This document shows positions 53,901 to 63,179 of a stretch of 64,000 bases of DNA, piece by piece (position 1 is the first letter of the stretch; the number at the start of each line of letters is the position of its first letter). Source of the DNA: Mantamonas sphyraenae (Eukaryota; CRuMs; Mantamonadidae); assembly GCA_026936335.1 (NCBI GenBank), contig JAPMXV010000067.1, positions 186,001-250,000 of the forward strand, given 5' to 3'. The notes under the pieces were generated by a model. That model was not told the DNA's origin and ran no database searches. It saw only the letters and a program-made list of their open reading frames with translations. Made by a program: the position numbers and the translations under genes.

Positions 53901-54698
53901 GGCTCAGAGAGCCGATGGAATGCGGGACGGAGGTGAGGCGGTTGCCTCCCAGTTCCAGATCCGTCAATTGGGACAGCGAGCCTATGGAGGAGGGTAGGGA
54001 AGTGAGGCGGTTGTACGTGAGATCGATGGCGGTCAAGTTTGTGAGTTGGCCGATGGAGTTCGGGAGGGTTTCGAGCCTGTTCTCGCGGAAGTCAATGAGC
54101 AGGAGGTTGGTCAACTGGCCGATGGAGGAAGGCACGGTGCGCAGTCGATTCTGGGATAGTTGAAGAGAGTTCAGTGTTGACAAGGAGCCGATCCAGGGAG
54201 GGAGGGTGGCGATGCGGTTTGTTTGGAGAACGAGCGTGCGGAGATTGGGCAGGCTCAACAGGAACGGAGGCAGCTCTGTGACTCTGTTCTTCTTGACCAG
54301 CAAGCCAGTGAGGTTTTTCATGTCGGCAACAAATTGGGGCACGTCGTTGAGGCCGTTGTTTGTGAGAACAAGGATATCGACAGTGGGCACTCGCGCGATC
54401 GCCTCGCCCGCGTGCGCCGAAACGGGCATGCCCTCAAACTGAAGGACCAAACTCAAGTCATATGGTGCACAACAGGGAGAAGAAGCGTTGAAAGCCGGGT
54501 CAGAGGTGTCGCAGGGCCCTACGATGGGCCAGGAGCAGAAGCAGGTTTGCGGGTCCACGTGAAGATTCACGCGATTTGCGACATCGACCAAGGCCCGGTG
54601 TTGGGCGCAGGAGGCGGCAACGGGGGAGGTGAGGAGGGGGAGGCGAGGATGAAGAGGGAGAGGAAAAGAGGGAGGAGATGATTGGTGGAGAAATGCAT
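50942..54698 (-). CDS. secreted-LRR / Cys-rich / multi-TM receptor-like protein (frameshifted)
   Basis: About 1250 residues. A signal peptide (MHFSTNHLLPLFLSLFILAS) leads into a Cys-containing cap (CFCSWPIVGPC) and at least 22 leucine-rich repeats of ~23 residues of LPxSIGxLTNLxxLDL type. A Cys-rich module follows (CACADRFYGYAEQCLVCPEE; CAPGYRDGSRLCSECDAGFF), like ephrin-receptor/GCC2-type repeats. The C-terminal third has seven or eight TM helices (TIVVYALAIALFVLVA, LVIPLLLLGLLGHFV, WALLLCLGIGLPLV, FFIVLFLTLVLSIWL, VVALGVVVVTVVVGVALV) and a short cytosolic end. Two breaks are inferred: one missing C in a C-run near 54625 just after the signal peptide, and one missing base near 53344 within an LRR. 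It looks like a surface receptor; ligand and output unknown. Its ATG is 13 nt from the stop of the upstream GOST gene. Confidence 0.8.
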
Positions 54699-54711
54699 TG
54701 TGGTGACCGCC

Positions 54712-56668
54712 TCAGCGCAGCATGGCGGTGGTGGGGTCTGTGATGCCACTGGATGAGGAACTGAGGCTGCTTTCGCTTCCACCGCGGTCGCGGTTGTTGG
54801 CGGGCGGATGATCGTGGTTGGGGTGGTTGGCGTGGATGGAGGACATGGCAGAGAGGGGAAGCATGTCAAACTCGCTGCCGGAACCGCCCTGTGTGTTTGT
54901 GCCGATTGGAGACTGCTGCTGGCGCTCCACGGGCATGTCGATGTGCACACTGTTGCTTTCCTTGTCGTCGTCGTCGTCGTCGTCGCCGTCTGCGTTGTTG
55001 TGTGCGTGTGTGCCCTTGCGTCGCTTGCGCCGCTTCTGCGGGGTGGCGAGGTATGTGTGGCGTTCGCGCTTGGTGGGACCCTTGACGACGTAGAGGGAGG
55101 TGTGTGCGGCGTCGAGGGCAGGTTCTTCGTCCTGGTCCGAGTCTGAGTCTGCGTTGTAGTCGGGAAAGTTGCGGAGGCGGAGGAACCAGCCGACGGTGAC
55201 GATGACGCCCCACTCGACGAGTTCGCTGAGGAGGTGCTGGACCCAGGCTGTGTTTTCAAGGAAAAACAGATCGACAATGACGACAATGACGAGGAGGCAG
55301 ACATATAAGTGGCGACGGTGGCTTGGAAGGCGTGGAAGAGCTTGAACTTGGCAAAGACCGGGGTGCTGTGTGCATCGATGCCATAGTCGGCAAAGGTGCG
55401 TAGTTGCATCTTGATGGAGCGGACATTGATGGCGATGGAGGTGAAGATGATGCGGATGACCAGTATGTGCATGAGAATGACCGCAAAGAGGAGGAAGGAC
55501 TGGTAGAGCTTGTGAAAGACCACGGCCGTGACAAAGAAGAATACAGTTGCTGGTGAGAGTGAGGGAAGGTGGGTTAGTTTTGGGTACAAAGGGGAGAGGG
55601 GCGGGCGGGGGGGGGAGGGGGGTGGAGGGGAAAGAGGGGCCCACATACCGACGGTGACGCGGAAATCAGACAGAGAGGAGCGTGTGATGCCCCAGCCCTT
55701 GGCAATGACCATGAGGGAGAGGAAGAAGGCGCCTTGGAAGGCAGCGTAGGAGAGGAGGTAGAGGGAGAGGATGGAGATGGAGATGGTGCCTGTGGAAGGG
55801 AGGGTCAGGTGTGCAAGGGGCAAAGAGAGGAACACGGGAAATCGGGGTCAGCATCGTCTGCGTCGGCGGGTTTCGAGGGGGCCCGGGAGCGGCAAGGGAT
55901 GGGCGGGAGACGTACCGTTGACGGACACGTAGTTCCAGTAGGCGGCAGAGGCAAGCATCTCGAGGATTTTAAAGAGCGGGACACAGGAGAGGAGGCGGTG
56001 GACAGGGATTGTGACGCGCCAGTGGAGGAGAAAGTTTGCGAGCCAGACGGCGGTGATGCCGATCCAGACGTAGACGAGGGTGCTGTACATGGCAGGCAGG
56101 GGAATAAGGGATGTGCTGAGGTGCTGACCGTTGGGATTGGTAAAGTTGACCTTGATCTGGAAGCAGGGCGGGGGTTTTGTGAGTTGGGGGGGGGCGATGG
56201 AAGAAGGGGCATGGAGCGTTTCGCAAGGCCAGGGAAACGGAAAGTGGTACCGGGGCTGAGACGTACCTCGCCGGTGAGCTTTACGGCGTCACAGTTGCCA
56301 AGGAGGAAGTAGTAGGTGTCGTCGTGCTTCATGATGTCGTGGCGGTCGAGGGTGCCGTTTGCGACGTCGGTTTTGACCTCGCACTTGATGTCCGCGGCTT
56401 TGTTGCACATGTCTGTGGCGTCGAGGTAGGAGCGCATGATGGTGTTGTACTCACTCTCACGGCATACGAGCATGAGGAGCTGGGCCTCTGTGGGCTTGTA
56501 GGTCATCTGGACGTGGGAATCGCCGCCCTTGTAGAAGCCGAATTTGAAGAACTGGACGAAGCGTTCGTTGATGGAGAACGGGATGTCATTGCGGAGGGCC
56601 ACGGCAGACGAGGTGCATGCGGCAAGCACCAGGACGAGCGTGAGCACGTGGGTGGTCCGCAGCTTCAT
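54712..56668 (-). CDS. GOST / lung-7TM-receptor-like membrane protein (frameshifted)
   Basis: Exons 56267-56668, 55916-56156, 55649-55789 and 54712-55549; introns 110, 126 and 99 nt. About 540 residues. A signal peptide (MKLRTTHVLTLVLVLAACTS) precedes a ~150-residue luminal domain with paired cysteines (GOLD-like, with YYFLLGNCDAVKLTGE), then seven TM helices beginning LVYVWIGITAVWLANFLLH. The overall plan and LLSCVPLFKILEML plus ITRSSLSDFRVTVG segments match the TMEM87/GPR107/TMEM145 group, which act in Golgi-endosome membranes. The frame breaks near 55305 (ACATAT repeat) before the last helix. The cytosolic tail is His/Asp-rich with a run of Asp from a GTC repeat, plus polar Ser/Asn stretches. 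The exact subfamily cannot be fixed. Confidence 0.82.
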
Positions 56669-56917
56669 GCGGGCTGCGGTTGGGACTGGGTTTTGGGTTG
56701 GGGTCGGGAGCGTAGAGGGAGGGGGGGGTTTGTGGGAGGAAGTGAGGGTGGAAGGGTGGATGGGGTAAGGGGGGGAGGGGAAGGGGTCAGCAAAAGGTGA
56801 CGGTGGGACCCAGCGGGGATTGTGGGTGCGGAGTCGTTGGTCACGGGAATGGATTTGGGAGGGTGTAAACTGCATTTGTGAATGTGAAAATCGAGGTTGG
56901 TAAGTGCTGAAATATCA
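56669..56917. other. intergenic, GOST gene to tRNA-Gly 1
   Basis: About 249 bp, G-rich on the plus strand, including a GGGGGGG run near 56719 and GGGGGG near 56769. It would hold the GOST promoter and the tRNA 5' flank. No gene recognised. Confidence 0.4.
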
Positions 56918-56989
56918 GCGCCGGTGGTTCAGTGGTAGAATTGGTGCTTGCCACGTGCCAGGCCCGGGTTCGATTTCCCGGCCGGCGCA
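56918..56989 (+). tRNA. tRNA-Gly(GCC), copy 1, extra T in T-loop
   Basis: 72 nt. Acceptor stem GCGCCGG pairs with CCGGCGC and the discriminator is A. The A box (TGGTTCAGTGG) and B box (GGTTCGATT) are intact; the anticodon loop TTGCCAC gives GCC. Compared with copies 2 and 3 there is one additional T in the T-loop (GTTCGATTTCCC), making an 8-nt loop, so this copy is either damaged or a sequencing error. A T5 run at 56994-56998 can terminate Pol III. No CCA is encoded and there is no intron. Confidence 0.85.
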
Positions 56990-57206
56990 CTTCTTTTTGT
57001 GTGTTGATTTCTTTTTGCCCTGCCTGGGAGTGTGTTTTTGAGCATGTGAGCATGTGAGGGCCAACGGAGGATGTCGGGGCTTGGCGGAGAAGATGGGCGC
57101 TTGGGAAACCAGTTCGGTGCGGTGGGCATGGTCTCGGGGCTGTATTTGCAGAATTGGTGGCGCACTCCTAGAATGAGCTGATTGACTGGGATAGTCGTTG
57201 AAAACA

Positions 57207-57277
57207 GCGCCGGTGGTTCAGTGGTAGAATTGGTGCTTGCCACGTGCCAGGCCCGGGTTCGATTCCCGGCCGGCGCA
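57207..57277 (+). tRNA. tRNA-Gly(GCC), copy 2
   Basis: 71 nt cloverleaf: GCGCCGG/CCGGCGC acceptor stem, GGTTCAGTGGTAGAA D arm, anticodon loop TTGCCAC with GCC, T arm CCGGG TTCGATT CCCGG, discriminator A. It is identical to copy 1 except for the normal T-loop. A T7 terminator follows at 57282-57288. Confidence 0.95.
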
Positions 57278-57586
57278 CTTCTTTTTTTGTGTGTTTTCCA
57301 TTTGCATCCATCCAGAGTTTCGTTTTGCGATGAAGAGGGGATGAGGGGATGAGGGGATGAGGGGATGAGGAGTGGTGGGTGGGGGTGTGGGAGCGGAAGC
57401 AGATCAGGCTGTAGCCGGAAACACGGAGATCCTCCTCCAGCTCTCCACAGACACACAGACACACACAGACACACACAGACACACACAGACACACACAGAC
57501 ACACATTACGCTGCTCTTTCATTCAACACCTCTCTCTGCACCCTAGACTTAGGGCTGACGCATGCAAAAAAAAAGAGAAAAAGAAG
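57278..57586. repeat. simple repeats between tRNA-Gly copies
   Basis: Two tandem arrays: an 8-bp unit GGGGATGA repeated about four times at 57337-57370, and a 10-bp unit ACACACAGAC repeated about six times at 57446-57506. No gene is recognised in this 309-bp stretch. The right end carries T/A-run terminators of the minus-strand tRNA. Confidence 0.8.
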
Positions 57587-57657
57587 TGCGCCGGCCGGGA
57601 ATCGAACCCGGGCCTGGCACGTGGCAAGCACCAATTCTACCACTGAACCACCGGCGC
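57587..57657 (-). tRNA. tRNA-Gly(GCC), copy 3
   Basis: Reverse-strand copy, 71 nt, identical in all arms to copy 2, so the cluster is two direct copies and one inverted. Downstream on the minus strand are T5 (57582-57578) and T9 (57574-57566) terminators. Copies facing each other can form a long hairpin in single-stranded DNA. Confidence 0.95.
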
Positions 57658-57817
57658 GATTGTTCAACACTTACCCAATGCCGTTTTCACATATACAGAT
57701 GCACCTCCATGCGTCCAACTGCCGGCCCCGAGACCAAACCCCCTCGCCTTTCTCCAATCAATTGCATTGCTCACCGCTCCCACACGTCACACACATCTCT
57801 TCGGAATCGCCTCCAGA

Positions 57818-58626
57818 TCACACCTTGTGCTCCTTGCCCACCCTGCGCGTGACGGGCACGGCGTCGAAAAAGTAAAAGAAGCTCCAGGAGCTGAGGAGGT
57901 GCCAGATGCCATGGTTCATGCGACACCAGTCGGCGTGCTCGTCGAGACCGCGTGCAAAGAACACCAGGGAGACGAGCAGGACGCCAATGCCAGTGTTCAG
58001 CTTCTTGCGGTCGTACACTGGGCGCTTTTCGGGCACCCAGTACCAGCGCACCCAGAAGAGCACCAACGCGTACAGCAGCGGCACAATCATGTGCTCCAGG
58101 CGCCATGGATGCCTCTCCTGCAGCACGAGTGTGATGACAACCCCCGACGCCTTCAAGAACTCGTCCACCTCCCGTTCGCTGTCCAACAGGTACCACAGCG
58201 CGTTCTGCAAGTGTGCCGTGGACGTGGATGTGTGTCAGTGCGATTCGTTCTGGCCAAAGCCTCTGCCCCCTGCCCTGTCCGGCCTGCGCCTGCGCCTGTG
58301 CGACGCTCGCGCCGCCCAGAAAGCTCGAGGCGGCCCGCGCGTACCTGAAAGGCCAGGATCGAAAACACGTTGTCCAGCCTGTGCCACTGTCCGGGATTCA
58401 TGTCAAACATGCGAATCTGCAGCGTGTCACCGAGGTGGTACAGCATGCTGGTCAGCATGGCCATAAACCCAATCACACTCTCGTACAGGAAGCCGTGTTT
58501 CACGCCGTCCCGCACGCTCAAGATCGCTGTGCTGTTCGACACCACCGTAAACAGGATCTGCAGCAGAGTCTCTGTCGCCAGAAATGGCACTTGTGTCTCT
58601 GGCAGTCGTTCCCACAGAGTCACCAT
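57818..58626 (-). CDS. CREST-superfamily 7TM protein, TMEM8/myomaker-like
   Basis: Exons 58345-58626 and 57818-58204, intron 140 nt (GTACGC..CAG), 222 residues, about the size of myomaker (TMEM8C). Around seven helices carry the CREST metal-site pattern: SMLYHLGDTLQ (Ser..His..Asp), WHRLDNVFSILAFQ (Asp-Asn) and MNHGIWHLLSSWSF (HxxxH). Unlike TMEM8A/B there is no large extracellular domain. Family members are ceramidases, PLA2-like hydrolases acting on GPI (PGAP6/TMEM8) and the fusogen myomaker; all putative ligands are present here, so a Zn-dependent lipid hydrolase is the most cautious reading. It is divergent from CFAP300, 58 bp between ATGs. Confidence 0.75.
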
Positions 58627-58684
58627 TTGCGTTGCATGCCCCTGCGTACGCCGGCCCAATCCCTCACCCCTCACCCTCGCCTTC
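58627..58684. promoter_or_regulatory. divergent promoter, CREST protein / CFAP300
   Basis: 58 bp between divergent ATGs; the core promoters must overlap. Inferred from arrangement; no motif recognised. Confidence 0.35.
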
Positions 58685-59599
58685 ATGTCCGCCTCCACCT
58701 CCACCTCCACACCCACATACACCTTTCACCCGCTGTCCAACGACGACGCCGCGCTGGCGATGCCTGCAAACGACACGGTGATGGACAACGTGTCCAAGTG
58801 GGGCCTGCACGGCTTCAAGCTGGCCAAGTTGCGTTACAACGAGTACTTCCAAGAGTACCACGCACAGGCGTTTGTCCAGGCCCTGATTGACAGCGAAGCG
58901 CTGCAAGAGGTGCTTGGCAAGGCCTGGGGCCAGCTCAAGGATCTGCAGATGGCACGTGTGCCCGCCACCGTCATGTCCTTTGACTTTTTTGATCGTTTGC
59001 AGGGCGACGACGCCGTCGTCCGCAACAACGGCGCCATCCGCAAGTGCATGGAGGTGTTTGTGGACGAATCGTGGAATTACAGCGACGAGCTGCGCAAGAT
59101 GCTCATGCAGCCCGACGAAAGCGAATACGACGCTTGCTTCTACGAGGAGGAAGAACGGTTGGTTTTCTCGCCCTCTCATGGCCGCTGTTGGCCACCGTGA
59201 GCCCCCGTCACACTCACACCGCCCTCACACCACTGCAGTGACGAGCTACTGTACCGTCTCTTCTCGCTCTTGGTTGTCGGCGGGCCCCTGAACCAGTACG
59301 AAAACACTCTCGAACCGTACTTGGACGCCACAAAGGCACTGTACAAAGATGTGGTCAGCGTGAAAAAGACGGTGGCTGCTAGCTCGGGCGACAGCGACAG
59401 CACAGAGGACACAGAGGCGCAACCCAAGGTCCAGCTGACGGTAGCGTCGTTGGTGTACGCCGTCTCTTCCGCCACCGGCACCCATGGCGACCTCTTTTCA
59501 CAGCCAGACAGCCCATACGGCAACCACTGCTACGTGAGCATCAATCCCGTGTATCGCCACGTCACCGTAGTGTTCAACGAGCCCGCGAGTGCGTGGTGA
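58685..59599 (+). CDS. CFAP300: CFAP300, cilia/flagella-associated dynein-assembly factor
   Basis: Exons 58685-59157 and 59239-59599, intron 81 nt with an unusual GTTGGT donor, give 277 residues (about the animal length). Matches run the whole way: KWGLHGFKLAKLRYNEYFQ, VMSFDFFDRLQGDDAVVRN, IRKCMEVFVDESWNYSDEL, then across the splice EERDELLYRLFSLLVVGGPL and NQYENTLEPYLDATKALYKD. The end CYVSINPVYRHVTVVF is also conserved. CFAP300 is a cytoplasmic factor needed to assemble outer and inner dynein arms with DNAAF2; it occurs only in species with motile cilia. The gene is 67 bp upstream of the lipase gene on the same strand. Confidence 0.92.
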
Positions 59600-59666
59600 C
59601 GGCCACACAAAAACCCAAAAACAAAAACCCCCCACACCCCCACACCCCCCCCCTTTGCTTCTCACC

Positions 59667-61214
59667 ATGAAGACACACGTTGCACTGGCTCTGTGCGCCG
59701 TGCTGTGCCTTGTGGTTCATGGCGTGTCGGCTGTGCAGACGGAGGAGCAGCTGCGAAACGAGCTCTGCGCGGAACACAACCTCTGCAGCGGTGCTGTGCG
59801 TACGCTGCAGACATGGGACCGTGTGATGACCGATGCCACTGATCGTGGTGTGCACCGTCTGTATGCCAAGGCCAACCAGGACGAAGACCGTACGTTTTGA
59901 CGGTGTGGCTTTTGCGTGGCATCCCCCTTTTTTTTTTTCCAACCGCTCACGCCACGCAACACACGCATCCCTGGGCGCGTGCGCCATCGCCTGTGCTCGC
60001 CGTTTCGCACACACAGTGGCCCATGCCATGCACAAGCTGCACGCGCTGTTGATGGACTCGGACGAAGAGGTCCAGGACCAGGACGAGTACCTGGGTGCCG
60101 TGTCTGGCTCGGGTAACATCTGGAACTTTGGCAACATCGGCCCCAACGGCGATCTGCTGTATGCCTTTCTGTCGCGTGCCGTGTACGACCGCAGCAAGCC
60201 GCTTCCGGTCGGCCTGGAGCTGCGCTTCAGCAACGGCTGGAGCTCCAAGAGCCTCAAGGTGGTGAAGCGCATTGATGTGCGCTCGAGCTCGTCGAACGCA
60301 GTGGTGTTCCGCAGCGGCAGCAGCATCTACGTCGCCTTCCGCGGCAGTGAGAGCAACTCGATGGAACACTTTTACAAGGATTGGGTCAAGACCAACGGCA
60401 ACGTGCTCAAGACCAGCGCCTGCTTCGGGAGCGACGGGTGCGTGAGCGGCCGGGCCCACTCGGGCTTCCTGCGTTCTTTCAACGACGTGCGTGGCAGCTG
60501 GGACTTCCGCTCCCTGCTCTCGTCGTACCGTTCGTCCACGTGGTACTTTACGGGCCACAGTCTGGGCGGCGCCATGGCCACGCTGGCTGGCAGCTGGGCA
60601 GCCAAGAAGGGCCTGCGCATCGGCGCCGTGGTCACCTTTGGCTCACCCGCGTGGGCGATAGCTCGTACGCAAGCGGCTTCAACTCGGCCGTCGGTCGCTA
60701 CAACCGACGCTACGTCAACGAGTACACCATCAGCAAGTGCGGTTGGTTCGGCTCGGTCGAGTCGGATGCCGACAGCGAGGTCATGGACTCGGAGGAGGGC
60801 AAGCGTGTGCGCACCCTGCACCTGCTCCACATGATGAAGCTCAACCCGCAGGCGTCGCGTGCTCTGGTGGCCCAGCTCACCAGTGTGTCCCTGGACCAGA
60901 TCCAGGACTTTGACACCGAGCAGAAGGTTGACCCGGCCTGGAAGGACCAGATGGTCTCTGACAGCAACGAGATTGCAAGCACCCTGTCTGGCTGGATCAA
61001 TGACATCAACCCGTTTGGCACCTCCACGGGTCAGGATCTTGTCACCCTGCTCCCGCCCAGCGAGTTTGGCTACACCGCCGTCTCGGGCAAGCGCGGCGTC
61101 AAGTGCCCCACCAGCTGCAGTGGCTTCTGCTGCGGTCTCACGCCGTCTCGCATTGCCTCCACGGGCATCTGCCACACCATCGACAACTACATCACCGCCC
61201 TCGGTGGCAAGTAG
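59667..61214 (+). CDS. secreted class 3 lipase (frameshifted)
   Basis: Exons 59667-59889 and 60017-61214, intron 127 nt (GTACGT..CAG, with a T10 run); about 473 residues. A signal peptide (MKTHVALALCAVLCLVVHGVSA) is followed by a helical pro-region, then the alpha/beta-hydrolase: IYVAFRGSES (oxyanion strand), WYFTGHSLGGAMATL (nucleophile S256) and VTFGSPRVGDSSYASGF. The last motif is only complete if one C is missing near 60647. The segment where class 3 lipases usually place the catalytic Asp (FTNxxDxV) reads RRYVNEYTISKCGW here, so the Asp is not obvious. The C-terminal ~60 residues are Cys-rich (CPTSCSGFCCGL). Probably extracellular or lysosomal/vacuolar lipid hydrolase; substrate unknown. 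Confidence 0.85.
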
Positions 61215-61269
61215 GTTTCCTAATGGATAGAGTGTACGGTGACCCGTTCATTCATTTCTTTTTGTTTCA

Positions 61270-61665
61270 CTATTGCTCCACCACAAAGGTGTCTTTGGTG
61301 TACAGGTTGTACACAGTGCGCTGGCGTTGCGCGGCACCCAGATCCCGCACCGCCTTTTTGTACAGTGTGGCCACAACCTGCGGGTCCGTTTCGTTCTGGT
61401 GGTAGCGAAAGGCGTCCTGTGGCGCCGACGATGGCAGGGTGCGTCGTGTGAGCGGTTGCTGTGTGTGTCGCGGCGGGGGATCCGGCGGAGCGAAAAGTGG
61501 GTGGGGGCCGGAATGTGCCGTGTGCGTGCGGGGCGTGGCTGGCAGCCGTACCTTTGTGCGCGTGGTGGCAAACTCGCGCACCACGTAATTCTTGTACTTG
61601 GCACTCTCGCGCAGCAGGCCACGGTAGACACTGCGCACAGCAGAGGCAGACGGGGCAGAGGACAT
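61270..61665 (-). CDS. LYRM4: LYR-motif protein LYRM4/ISD11
   Basis: Exons 61552-61665 and 61270-61416, intron 135 nt, encode 86 residues, the usual ISD11 length. The LYR-like signature is SVYRGLLRESAKYKNYVVRE, followed across the splice site by DAFRYHQNETDPQVV and LYKKAVRDLGAAQRQRTVYN, matching ISD11. In the mitochondrial matrix ISD11 binds acyl-ACP and stabilises the cysteine desulfurase NFS1 for Fe-S cluster assembly. The Leu of the LYR triplet is Val, seen in other LYRM proteins. Divergent from the J-protein gene, 97 bp between ATGs. Confidence 0.9.
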   Translation of the reverse strand: MSSAPSASAVRSVYRGLLRESAKYKNYVVREFATTRTKVRLPATPRTHTAHSGPHPLFAPPDPPPRHTQQPLTRRTLPSSAPQDAFRYHQNETDPQVVATLYKKAVRDLGAAQRQRTVYNLYTKDTFVVEQ

Positions 61666-61762
61666 GGTTGGGGAGGTTGGCCCAGCCGGCGTCCAAACAT
61701 ACGCCCCATTGCATCCACACAAACCCTCTTTCTGCACCTTTTCCGGTCACCCAATACCATCC

Positions 61763-62802
61763 ATGAGGACAACGGGGCAGAGACTGGCAATTGTCATCGC
61801 AGTGTGTGCGTGTCTGTGCATGGTTGCGCTGGCGGCAGACTCAAACAAGGCCGCAGACGCAGACATGCAGGTGGATCTCGAGAGCAACAACTACTACACT
61901 CGCCTTGGTGTGTACCCGTGGGCATCGGCAAAGTCTATCAAGCTGCGCTACCTCAAGCTGGCCAAGAAATGGTGCGTTGCATCGTTCTCGCGGCCGGCGG
62001 AAAAACCCTCCACGGCTTGACACGTGGCAGCCCCGCTCACACCTGTACACACACACGCACAGGCATCCCGACCGCAACAGCGACGATCCCAAGGCCAGCG
62101 ACAAGTACATGAACTTGCACACCGCATACAACACCCTCAAGGACCCCGAGAAGCGCGATCTCTACGACGCGGTCATGATCCTCACCCTCGGTCAGGGCAG
62201 CATGGACGAGGCTGACAGGCTGTACACGGTACGTAAACGACATAGAGAAGACGGGATTGGGGGTTTGGAGGGTTGGGAGCACTGACACGCGTGTGGGCAT
62301 CTCTCGGCTGGCACAGGAACTGTCCAAGGACTTGCTCAACTGGCTCAAGAGCGACCAGATCAAGCCTTACTGGGACATGGTGCCCAAGATGCCAAAGTGG
62401 CTGAAGCAGAACAAGCTGCGTCTGACGCTGGCGGTGGTGGCTGTGAACGGCCTCGCCACCTTTTGGCTTGTTGGCAGCTCCAAGATCATGGGCGGGATTG
62501 TGGGCGCCGTGTGGTGGTGCATCACGGGCGTGTTTGACCTCGTGCGCTTCTTTATGCTCGCTTTTACAGTCGACGGGATGCTGCATCCGAATGAGAAGCC
62601 TGAGGAGGCGCCAGTCGACGGCGACTGGCAGAGCTTCGGCATCTCCGTTGCCATTTCGTTGGTGCTGTGGTATGTGGTGCTGCCGCAGTTGTGGAAACTT
62701 ATCTGCTGTGGTGGGAGTGGCCCCGCCGACGAGGAGGACGGGCCAAAGACCTTGAAGAACAAGCGCGAGGGCAATGCACGCAAGGCGCGTGGGGGGAAGT
62801 GA
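61763..62802 (+). CDS. ER membrane J-domain (DnaJ-like) protein
   Basis: Exons 61763-61971, 62063-62228 and 62317-62802; introns 91 and 88 nt; 286 residues. A signal peptide (MRTTGQRLAIVIAVCACLCM) precedes a J domain, YYTRLGVYPWASAKSIKLRY to KDPEKRDLYDAV, with the HPD loop created by splicing (KKWHPDRNS, residues 71-73). Two or three membrane helices follow (LTLAVVAVNGLATFWLVGS, IGAVWWCITGVF-like, ISVAISLVLWYVVLP) and a basic, cytosolic tail ending RKARGGK. With the J domain after a signal peptide it should sit in the ER lumen and stimulate BiP. It is not assignable to a named DNAJC; DNAJC25 is one analogue. Confidence 0.87.
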
Positions 62803-63179
62803 TTCCTGTTTGCGCAGCGCAACACGTCAGCCAATCCTTCCACATTTCCTCCACTTCCAACCTCTCCTCATGTCCACTTCCCCCCCACCTCCCCTCTCCT
62901 CCGTACGTCACCACCAGTTCGCCTTGCACACACCTCTCAGAATCAACTTGCACACCCGGTCGCACCCACTTTGCTTCCATCACCACAGAACGCCTCGTTT
63001 CCGAGTGAACACCATCCGTGCACCCATCTCGTCGACTGGCATCCCAAAACCAACTGCACGAATCTTCTTTTGTTTCGGTGCTGTGCCCTCGACAGCCAAT
63101 CTTGGTCAATCACTTCCCATGTGCTTCGACACCCAGCTTGTGGGTCTCTCACCCTCCTGGTCCACGACCGATGCACCGA
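62803..63179. other. intergenic, no gene recognised
   Basis: 377 bp, pyrimidine-rich in its first part, between the convergent J-protein and ankyrin genes. Reading frames here have no family resemblance. It presumably carries the two 3' UTRs. Confidence 0.5.

Noticed and set aside
12600..60660. Euplotes-type programmed frameshifting or selenocysteine recoding as cause of the many frame breaks
   Set aside because: The breaks do not sit at stop codons or a common slippery motif, go in both directions, and no SECIS-like element was recognised; assembly indels are simpler.
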